From Hanleya hanleyi (Eukaryota; Mollusca; Polyplacophora; Lepidopleurida; Hanleyidae), in assembly GCA_036873755.1 (NCBI GenBank), contig JAVTVY010020490.1, forward strand, positions 1-64,000: a stretch of DNA of 64,000 nucleotides. Direction: 5' to 3'. Positions 57,433 to 64,000 of this stretch are shown in pieces (position 1 is the stretch's first letter; the number at the start of each line of letters is the position of its first letter). Under the pieces are notes generated by a model. The model worked only from the letters and a program-made list of their open reading frames with translations. It was not told where the DNA came from and ran no database searches. Position numbers and translations under genes: made by a program.

Positions 57433-58204
57433 TATACAAAGTGGGGAGCACGTGCTTGTCGAAAATGAAGTGTCAGCACCACTTTCCCGCGTTCGAATGC
57501 CACCGGTCGTCCCGTGTAATCTCTTATATCCACCGTAATCGTGTTGATGTGGGTTTGTGGGTGAAACCGTGGGTGACTTGATCTCCATACAACTTTTTAA
57601 TGGGCACCACCCGTAACAGAGGTGTGTTGATATCGCCCACGATGTGGTTGTCCACCACGTCCGAGTAGACGTAGAGTCCGTACATACCCGACTTCATATC
57701 CATCGGGATCTCGCCTTGGTGGGCGGTGGGACCAGCGAACGTCCGTAGATCGAAGCCCAGCATTTGCTGTAGGATAGGACTCAGTACGACACTCGCGTTG
57801 GCGGTGACGACAAGCTCTGCCTTGTCGTTGTGTGCGTTGTAATCGAAGTTCACGTGATTCTTGAAGGGATAGGCTTTGATGGGTTTTGAAGTATTCGTGA
57901 CCTCCCGTAGAGCCTTATAATGCAACAGTCTTGACAGCCCACCCATGAACTCCTTGGGAGTATCGTATTGGCCTTCGGGGAGGGTGAGTCGGGTGTCTTT
58001 TCCTTCGTAGGTCACGTCGTACCACACTTCATTGGCTCGCATGTTGTACCACGAGTATGGGTATTGGATATCCACGAGGTCACATTCCCATCGTCCAGGT
58101 AAATGCAACGGTTGCGGTATCTGGGTCACGTAGGCCTACTTGGCCACGGTGTTGTCAGGAAACACATCCAGCGAACTGTTACTGGGTAGGGTGAGGTAAA
58201 ACAT
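57432..58204 (-). pseudogene. Minor capsid (penton-type) protein, unit 1 copy, broken
   Basis: Compared with the intact 262-codon copy at 62211-62999, this copy has a 6-base insertion (GGCCTA on +, near 58131) that creates an in-frame TAG after codon ~22. It also has a 22-base deletion near 57558 that shifts the C-terminal frame. The remaining body (from 58129) still reads GRWECDLVDIQYPYSWYN. Confidence 0.8.
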
Positions 58205-58237
58205 GGCTACTGAGCTGTCCTGCTGCTGCTGTTGGTT

Positions 58238-59311
58238 TTAATAGGTGTTCCAGGCCTTGGGTGGTTGTGTCCGGCGTCGTGTTCGTCGCGTTGACTTGCT
58301 ACGTGTCACGGCTCTGGAGATGTGGGGTGTCCTGATCAAGGGTGGTTTTTTAAAGGTCTGAAAAGAAGGTGCCCGTTGTGGTGGTGGAGTTTTGGGGGGT
58401 GACTCCGGTTCCCAGTCGGATTCCCAAGAAGGTAGTGGGCCACTCGGCGATTGCTGGGTTCGCTGCATAAAGGCCCAGCGGTGGTGGTTCCCCACCAACT
58501 CCTGTGGTACATGCATGTCTTTCAAGCCTTGAGCGAAGACCTCCCATCCTCGAGGACCCGTGTGCGATCTGCGTTTACGCATCAGGTCAGTCACTAAATC
58601 CGTCATGTGGGTGCCGGGGACCACCTGATTCTGTACCAGGAGTTCGCCTTTATCATTCCAAGTCATGTTAGGATTCTGTTTCATTCGTTGTAATACCAGG
58701 GCAGCTTGTTTCTTGAACGATGCAAGTACACTCTTCAGCACTTCGTCTTCCACCCACTGTGGGGCTGTGGGGGCTACCCCTTGTAATGGCGGCTGTTGGG
58801 GTGGTGCTGAGGTCGGCGGTGTGTCACGTGGTGGTGGTGGTGGTGGTGGTGGTGGTGGTGGTGGGGTAGAGAGGGTTTTGTATTGGTCCATGAACGTCAT
58901 GTACCGTTGAAGCGTCTCATTGTACCGTTGTACTTTCTCACTGTCGCTTAACCCCGGTCTCTGTAAGATCTGTTGCATCTCTCCATCGAGGGTATTTATG
59001 GTCTTCACCGTAGGTGGGACAGGATAGGGCGATTGGAGATTCGTCGGGCCCACCGTTGCTTGGTCGGCGATTCTGGTGCCATCTCCATTGACGATCTTGG
59101 CTTTCACATACAAGTATGTATGGGCTAAATCCACATAGGTCGTATCCGCATTACTGATGGTGAACTCGATGGGCCCTGTGGCGTTGATGCTGGACAGCGG
59201 GAGATGCTCCAACCATAATCCTTGTTCGGCACTGGTCTGTGTGGGCGGGACGGTCCACGAATCAAATTCACTGTTGGTGGAGGGGCAGGACTCGGCGTGG
59301 ATCAAGGACAT
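58238..59311 (-). CDS. In-frame fusion: capsid N-terminus + proline-rich virion protein, unit 1/2 junction
   Basis: 357 codons, open throughout. The first 92 codons (59036-59311) equal the capsid protein N-terminus. The rest (58238-59035) is a separate protein with LDGEMQQILQRPGLSDSEKV, a YNETLQRYMTFMDQYK helix, a polyproline run, NPNMTWNDKGELLVQNQ, and a basic tail (TRSKSTRRTRRRTQ). This second protein accompanies capsid genes in related elements; its function is unknown, and a basic tail suggests nucleic-acid contact. The native start of the proline-rich protein is not visible. Confidence 0.8.
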   Translation of the reverse strand: MSLIHAESCPSTNSEFDSWTVPPTQTSAEQGLWLEHLPLSSINATGPIEFTISNADTTYVDLAHTYLYVKAKIVNGDGTRIADQATVGPTNLQSPYPVPPTVKTINTLDGEMQQILQRPGLSDSEKVQRYNETLQRYMTFMDQYKTLSTPPPPPPPPPPPPRDTPPTSAPPQQPPLQGVAPTAPQWVEDEVLKSVLASFKKQAALVLQRMKQNPNMTWNDKGELLVQNQVVPGTHMTDLVTDLMRKRRSHTGPRGWEVFAQGLKDMHVPQELVGNHHRWAFMQRTQQSPSGPLPSWESDWEPESPPKTPPPQRAPSFQTFKKPPLIRTPHISRAVTRSKSTRRTRRRTQPPKAWNTY

Positions 59312-59574
59312 GTTTTAAGAAAAGATATCCCGGGTCTTCGATGTGCGTCGTCGCTGGGTCGGTCGTCGACTGGTGCGTGGTCTCGGTGGGGCAGGTCCTT
59401 GTTCGGCACTGGTCTGTGTGGGCGGAACGGTCCACAAATCAAATTCACTGTTGGTGGAGGGGCAGGACTCGGCGTGGATCAAGGACATGTTTTAAGAAAA
59501 GATATCCCGGGTCTTCGATGTGCGTCGTCGCTGGGTCGGTCGTCGACTGGTGCGTGGTCTCGGTGGGGCAGGTC
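59221..59574. repeat. 177-bp tandem duplication inside unit 2
   Basis: Bases 59221-59397 and 59398-59574 are near-identical. Each contains the capsid gene's first codons and the end of the pVI-like gene. The result is an extra truncated capsid start at 59489 that reads into the end of another pVI-like copy. Confidence 0.9.
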
Positions 59575-59896
59575 TTTTATTCCCTACGGTGCGTTGTGCT
59601 TTGGCCACCAAGACGCCTCCCGCTTCTTTGGCCCGCCGTTTCAAGGCTTCTTTGGGTGCCGTACCCCCCAAGACATCACCGGCCACTTGCAGTCCACTGC
59701 GTACCGCTTGTTTGCCGATTGCTTTCACCCCACGCGTCACCAAGGGCAGGAATGTTTTGACGATGCTCCCGAGTATGTTCCCCAGTCCATGTCCACGTTG
59801 CATGCGTGCACCACTAAAAACCGGAAAGCCACCCCCGGCCTGCTGGGCATAATAGTCCATATAGCTGCGTGCATCGCACTCGTAAGGCACCTTCAT
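59492..59896 (-). CDS. pVI/pX-like virion protein, unit 2 copy
   Basis: 134 codons. It starts in a TAATG overlap with the stop of the upstream minor capsid frame. N-terminal MKVPYECDARSYMDYYAQQA, a glycine-rich hinge, GHGLGNILGSIVKTFLPLVT (amphipathic/hydrophobic), then RGVKAIGKQAVRSGLQ and a basic tail (RPRTSRRPTQRRRTSKTR). The layout, a membrane-active-like helix plus basic tail, recalls adenovirus core/cement proteins pVI and pX. Assignment is by layout and neighbours, not by a diagnostic motif. Confidence 0.65.
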   Translation of the reverse strand: MKVPYECDARSYMDYYAQQAGGGFPVFSGARMQRGHGLGNILGSIVKTFLPLVTRGVKAIGKQAVRSGLQVAGDVLGGTAPKEALKRRAKEAGGVLVAKAQRTVGNKRPAPPRPRTSRRPTQRRRTSKTRDIFS

Positions 59897-60688
59897 TATA
59901 CAAAGTGGGGAGCACGTGCTTGTCGAAAATGAAGTGTCAGCACCACTTTCCCGCGTTCGAATGCCACCGGTCGTCCCGTGTCATCTCTTATATCCACCGT
60001 GATCGTGTTGATGTGGGTTTGTCGTACGGGCAGGTAGAGCATGTGGGTGAAACCGTGGGTGACTTGATCTCCATACAACTTTTTAATGGGCACCACCCGT
60101 ATCAGAGGTGTGTTGATATCGCCCACGATGTGGTTGTCCACCACGTCCGAGTAGACGTAGAGTCCGTACATAACCGACTTCATATCCAACGGGATCTCGC
60201 CTTGGTGGGCGGTGGGACCAGCGAACGTCCGTGGATCGAAGCCCAGCATTTGCTGTAGGATAGGACTCAGTACGACACTCGCGTTGGCGGTGACGAAAAG
60301 CTCTGCCTTGTCGTTGTGTGCGTTGTAATCGAAGTTCACGTGATTCTTGAAGGGATAGGCTTTGATGGGTTTTGAAGTATTCGTGACCTCCCGTAGAGCC
60401 TTATAATGCAACAGTCTTGACAGCCCACCCATGAACTCCTTGGGAGTATCGTATTGGCCTTCGGGGAGGGTGAGTCGGGTGTCTTTTCCTTCGTAGGTCA
60501 CGTCGTACCACACTTCATTGGCTCGCACGTTGTACCACGAGTAAGGGTATTGGATATCCACGAGGCCACATTCCCATCGTCCAGGTAAATGCAACGGTTG
60601 CGGTAACTGGGTCACGTACCTACTTGGCCACGGTGTTGTCAGGAAACACATCCAGCGAACTGTTACTGGGTAGGGTGAGGTAAAACAT
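59896..60688 (-). pseudogene. Minor capsid (penton-type) protein, unit 2 copy, broken near start
   Basis: ATG at 60688 corresponds to the intact unit 3 start. Near 60617 a 4-base insertion (CCTA on +) creates a TAG and shifts the frame after codon ~22. The downstream frame stays open to the TAATG overlap at 59896. The body matches unit 3 (VRANEVWYDVTYEGKDTRL; YSDVVDNHIVGDINTPL). Confidence 0.8.
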
Positions 60689-60721
60689 GGCGACTGAGCT
60701 GTCCTGCTGCTGCTGTTGGTT

Positions 60722-61803
60722 TTAATAGGTGTTCCAGGCCTTGGGCGGTTGTGTTCGGCGTCGTGTTCGTCGCGTTGACTTGCTACGTGTCACGGCTCTG
60801 GAGATGTGGGGTGTCCTGATCAAGGGTGGTTTTTTAAAGGTCTGAAAAGAAGGTGCCCGTTGTGGTGGTGGAGTTTTGGGGGGTGACTCCGGTTCCCAGT
60901 CGGATTCCCAAGAAGGTAGTGGCCACTCGGCGATTGCTGGGTTTGCTGCATAAAGGCCCAGCGGTGGGGGTTCCCCACCAATTCCTGTGGTACATGCATG
61001 TCTTTCAAGCCTTGCGCGAAGACCTCCCATCCTCGAGGATCCCGTGTGCGATCTGCGTTTACGCATCAGGTCATTCACTAAATCCGTCATGTGGGTGCCG
61101 GGGACCACCTGATTCTGTACCAGGAGTTCGCCTTTATCATTCCAAGTCATGTTAGGATTCTGTTTCATCCGTTGTAATACCAGGGCAGCTTGTTTCTTGA
61201 ACGATGCAGGTACACTCTTCAGCACTTCGTCTTCCACCCACTGTGGGGCTGTGGGGGCTACCCCTGGTAATGGCGGCTGTTGGGGTGGTGCTGAGGTCAG
61301 CGGTCTGTCACGTGGTGGTGGTAGTGGTGGTGGTGGTGGTGGTGGTGCTGTTGCTGGGGTAGACAGGGTTTGTATTGGTCCATGAACGTCATGTACCGTT
61401 GAAGCGTCTCATTGTACCGTTGTACTTTCTCACTGTCGCTTAACCCCGGTCTCTGTAAGATCTGTTGCATCTCTCCATCGAGGGTGTTTATGGTCTTCAC
61501 CGTAGGTGGGACAGGATAGGGCGATTGGAGATTCGTCGGGCCCACCGTTGCTTGGTCGGCGATTCTGGTGCCATCTCCACTGACGATCTTGGCTTTCACA
61601 TACAAGTATGTATGAGCTAAATCCACATAGGTCGTATCCGCATTACTGATGGTGAACTCGATGGGCCCTGTGGCGTTGATGCTGGACAGCGGGAGATGCT
61701 CCAACCATAATCCTTGTTCGGCACTGGTCTGTGTGGGCGGGACGGTCCACAAATCAAATTCACTGTTGGTGGAGGGGCAGGACTCGGCGTGGATCAAGGA
61801 CAT
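60722..61803 (-). pseudogene. Fusion capsid N-terminus + proline-rich protein, unit 2/3 junction, frameshifted
   Basis: Same structure as the fusion at 58238-59311. A one-base loss just before the polyproline tract (near 61370) throws the frame into a His-rich reading, and a further shift near 61050 alters the C-terminal half. The capsid part is 61528-61803. Confidence 0.85.
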
Positions 61804-61806
61804 GTT

Positions 61807-62211
61807 TTAAGAAAAGATATCCCGGGTCTTCGATGTGCGTCGTCGCTGGGTCGGTCGTCGACTGGTGCGTGGTCTCGGTGGGGCAGGTCTTTTATTCCCT
61901 ACAGTGCGTTGTGCTTTGGCCACCAAGACGCCTCCCGCTTCTTTGGGCCGCCGTTTCAAGGCTTCTTTGGGTGCCGTACCCCCCAAGACATCACCGGCCA
62001 CTTGCAGTCCACTGCGTACCGCTTGTTTGCCGATTGCTTTCACCCCACGCGTCACCAAGGGCAGGAACGTTTTGACGATGCTCCCGAGTATGTTCCCCAG
62101 TCCATGTCCACGTTGCATGCGTGCACCACTAAAAACCGGAAAGCCACCCCCGGCCTGCTGGGCATAATAGTCCATATAGCTGCGTGCATCGCACTCGTAA
62201 GGCACCTTCAT
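61807..62211 (-). CDS. pVI/pX-like virion protein, unit 3 copy
   Basis: 134 codons, intact and almost identical to the unit 2 copy (one Ala/Pro difference in the basic part, KRRPKEAGG). It starts in a TAATG overlap with the minor capsid stop, and its own stop lies 3 bp before the capsid start at 61803. Such tight packing suggests reading from one long transcript. Confidence 0.65.
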   Translation of the reverse strand: MKVPYECDARSYMDYYAQQAGGGFPVFSGARMQRGHGLGNILGSIVKTFLPLVTRGVKAIGKQAVRSGLQVAGDVLGGTAPKEALKRRPKEAGGVLVAKAQRTVGNKRPAPPRPRTSRRPTQRRRTSKTRDIFS

Positions 62212-62999
62212 TATACAAAGTGGGGAGCACGTGCTTGTCGAAAATGAAGTGTCAGCACCACTTTCCCGCGTTCGAATGCCACCGGTCGTCCCGTGTCATC
62301 TCTTATATCCACCGTGATCGTGTTGATGTGGGTTTGTCGTACGGGCAGGTAGAGCATGTGGGTGAAACCGTGGGTGACTTGATCTCCATACAACTTTTTA
62401 ATGGGCACCACCCGTAACAGAGGTGTGTTGATATCGCCCACGATGTGGTTGTCCACCACGTCCGAGTAGACGTAGAGTCCGTACATAACCGACTTCATAT
62501 CCATCGGGATCTCGCCTTGGTGGGCGGTGGGACCAGCGAACGTCCGTAGATCGAAGCCCAGCATTTGCTGTAGGATAGGACTCAGTACGACACTCGCGTT
62601 GGCGGTGACGAAAAGCTCTGCCTTGTCGTTGTGTGCGTTGTAATCGAAGTTCACGTGATTCTTGAAGGGATAGGCTTTGATGGGTTTTGAAGTATTCGTG
62701 ACCTCCCGTAGAGCCTTATAATGCAACAGTCTTGACAGCCCACCCATGAACTCCTTGGGAGTATCGCATTGGCCTTCGGGGAGGGTGAGTCGGGTGTCTT
62801 TTCCTTCGTAGGTCACGTCGTACCACACTTCATTGGCTCGCACGTTGTACCACGAGTAAGGGTATTGGATATCCACGAGGCCACATTCCCATCGTCCAGG
62901 TAAATGCAACGGTTGCGGTATCTGGGTGACGTACTTGGCCACGGTGTTGTCAGGAAACACATCCAGCGAACTGTTACTGGGTAGGGTGAGGTAAAACAT
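62211..62999 (-). CDS. Minor capsid (penton-type) protein, intact copy
   Basis: 262 codons, the only undamaged copy of three. It begins MFYLTLPSNSSLDVFPDNTV and continues WECGLVDIQYPYSWYNV, PKEFMGGLSRLLHYKAL, ILQQMLGFDLRTF, SDVVDNHIVGDINTPLL and a C-terminal strand VVLTLHF. Proteins beginning 'FYLTLPSNSS' with 'W...L.DIQYP..WYN' sit next to the capsid gene in many invertebrate Polinton-like elements and are taken to be the penton/minor capsid protein. Function is inferred from neighbours and family. Confidence 0.75.
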   Translation of the reverse strand: MFYLTLPSNSSLDVFPDNTVAKYVTQIPQPLHLPGRWECGLVDIQYPYSWYNVRANEVWYDVTYEGKDTRLTLPEGQCDTPKEFMGGLSRLLHYKALREVTNTSKPIKAYPFKNHVNFDYNAHNDKAELFVTANASVVLSPILQQMLGFDLRTFAGPTAHQGEIPMDMKSVMYGLYVYSDVVDNHIVGDINTPLLRVVPIKKLYGDQVTHGFTHMLYLPVRQTHINTITVDIRDDTGRPVAFERGKVVLTLHFRQARAPHFV

Positions 63000-63032
63000 G
63001 GCGACTGAGCTGTCCTGCTGCTGCTGTTGGTT

Positions 63033-64000
63033 TTAATAGGTGTTCCAGGCCTTGGGCGGTTGTGTCCGGCGTCGTGTTCGTCGCGTTGACTTGCTACGTG
63101 TCACGGCTCTGGAGATGTGGGGTGTCCTGATCAAGGGTTTTTTAAAGGTCTGAAAAGAAGGTGCCCGTTGTGGTGGTGGAGTTTTGGGGGGTGACTCCGG
63201 TTCCCAGTCGGATTCCCAAGAAGGTAGTGGGCCACTCGGCGATTGCTGGGTTCGCTGCATAAAGGCCCAGCGGTGGGGGTTCCCCACCAACTCCTGTGGT
63301 ACATGCATGTCTTTCAAGCCTTGAGCGAAGACCTCCCATCCTCGAGGATCCGTGTGCGATCTGCGTTGACGCATCAGGTCATTCACTAAATCCGTCATGT
63401 GGGTGCCGGGGACCACCTGATTCTGTACCAGGAGTTCGCCTTTATCATTCCAAGTCATGTTAGGATTCTGTTTCATTCGTTGTAATACCAGGGCAGCTTG
63501 TTTCTTGAACGATGCAAGTACACTCTTCAGCACTTCGCCTTCCACCCACTGTGGGGCTGTGGGGGCTACCCCTGGTAATGGCGGCAGTTGGGGTGGTGCT
63601 GAGGGCGGCGGTGTGTCACGTGGTGGTGGTAGTGGTGGTGGTGGTGGGGTAGAGAGGGTTTTGTATTGGTCCATGAACGTCATGTACCGTTGAAGCGTCT
63701 CATTGTACCGTTGTACTTTCTCACTGTCGCTTAACCCCGGTCTCTGTAAGATCTGTTGCATCTCTCCATCGAGGGTGTTTATGGTCTTCACCGTAGGTGG
63801 GACAGGATAGGGCGATTGGAGATTCGTCGGGCCCACCGTTGCTTGGTCGGCGATTCTGGTGCCATCTCCACTGACGATCTTGGCTTTCACATACAAGTAT
63901 GTATGGGCTAAATCCACATAGGTCGTATCCGCATTACTGATGGTGAACTCGATGGGCCCTGTGGCGTTGATGCTGGACAGCGGGAGATGCTCCAACCATA
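63033..64000 (-). CDS. Fusion capsid N-terminus + proline-rich protein, unit 3/4 junction, partial
   Basis: An open frame enters from beyond the right edge. Its true start would lie about 100 bp outside the window by comparison with the other copies. The capsid part ends at 63819; the proline-rich part runs 63033-63818 with a shorter polyproline run (STPPPPPLPPP) than the unit 1 copy. Otherwise intact. Confidence 0.8.
   Translation of the reverse strand, partial: WLEHLPLSSINATGPIEFTISNADTTYVDLAHTYLYVKAKIVSGDGTRIADQATVGPTNLQSPYPVPPTVKTINTLDGEMQQILQRPGLSDSEKVQRYNETLQRYMTFMDQYKTLSTPPPPPLPPPRDTPPPSAPPQLPPLPGVAPTAPQWVEGEVLKSVLASFKKQAALVLQRMKQNPNMTWNDKGELLVQNQVVPGTHMTDLVNDLMRQRRSHTDPRGWEVFAQGLKDMHVPQELVGNPHRWAFMQRTQQSPSGPLPSWESDWEPESPPKTPPPQRAPSFQTFKKPLIRTPHISRAVTRSKSTRRTRRRTQPPKAWNTY

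Larger units (their letters stand above)
56749..64000 (-). repeat. Tandem array of ~2.29-kb Polinton structural-gene units
   Basis: Unit boundaries fall at 56749/59036/61528/63819, giving lengths of 2287, 2492 and 2291 bp. The fourth unit leaves the window. Each unit reads, on the minus strand, proline-rich gene, minor capsid gene, pVI-like gene, first 92 codons of the capsid gene. At each boundary the capsid frame joins the proline-rich gene at the same base ('gggcgattg|gagattcgtc' on +). The middle unit is longer because of a 177-bp internal duplication. Copies are nearly identical. Confidence 0.95.

Noticed and set aside
56935..57581. Plus-strand frames of up to 236 codons across the Polinton region (also 59222-59932 and 61714-62247)
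   Set aside because: They are antisense to the capsid, pVI-like and minor capsid genes in GC-richer sequence. Their repetition simply follows the tandem units.
1..64000. tRNA, rRNA or other structured RNA genes
   Set aside because: None was recognised by eye on either strand. A covariance-model scan would be needed to exclude small or diverged ones.

Overview
This window is animal nuclear DNA. It has no bacterial-style gene packing. Short exons with GT/AG splice sites are separated by multi-kilobase introns, and most of the sequence is repeats. Lineage clues point to a mollusc, probably a gastropod: a short SINE tail read as 'gctgaaatattgctgaatgc' on the + strand near 39.98 kb and in reverse near 11.98 kb, CR1-type LINEs with a PHD finger, one carrying a 2A-type peptide, and tandem repeats of the 'aaatggccgcctggtggcc' kind. 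The lineage is inferred; no search was run.

4.8-29.1 kb, minus strand: the only likely host gene is a secreted clusterin-like protein spread over about 24 kb. A signal-peptide exon lies near 29.0 kb. An exon near 13.8 kb has clusterin-type cysteine spacing C-x10-C-x2-C-x4-C. Middle exons lie at 12.2-13.6 kb, some uncertain. Near 6.7 kb an exon carries a dibasic RKKR site and the second cysteine block, C-x9-C-x6-C-x2-C. A helical exon at 6.2 kb and a terminal exon at 4.9-5.0 kb complete the gene. The order matches clusterin. Intron 1 contains a 12.6-kb inverted-repeat element (15.1-27.8 kb) whose core is an array of 1.42-kb units. A downstream intron holds a 31-bp satellite (7.36-11.13 kb).

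0-3.2 kb and 31.7-35.3 kb: two further elements with long inverted arms enclosing minisatellites. Element 1 (1.27-3.16 kb) shares a palindromic module with the 12.6-kb element. Four copies of a piggyBac-like MITE with TTAA ends are scattered at 11.4, 14.0, 29.25 and 47.0 kb.

30.3-50.4 kb: a graveyard of broken non-LTR retrotransposons, mostly on the minus strand and partly nested. One carries an apparent 2A ribosome-skipping motif in front of a PHD finger. One L1/Tx1-like copy is split by a piggyBac-like MITE.

52.9-54.6 kb: GC-richer tandem repeats, with a GCGCATGCGC palindrome in most units, then ATGGCGGC-rich repeats and a CpG-dense block.

55.2-64.0 kb, minus strand: structural genes of a Maverick/Polinton-type virus-like element. 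In transcription order they are a proline-rich protein, a probable minor capsid protein, a pVI/pX-like basic protein, the major capsid protein and an adenain-like protease. The part from the capsid N-terminus back through the proline-rich gene is repeated in tandem about every 2.29 kb, at least three times, and runs off the right edge. The internal junctions share the same breakpoint. Several copies carry frameshifts or stops. Polymerase, integrase and ATPase genes are not in the window.
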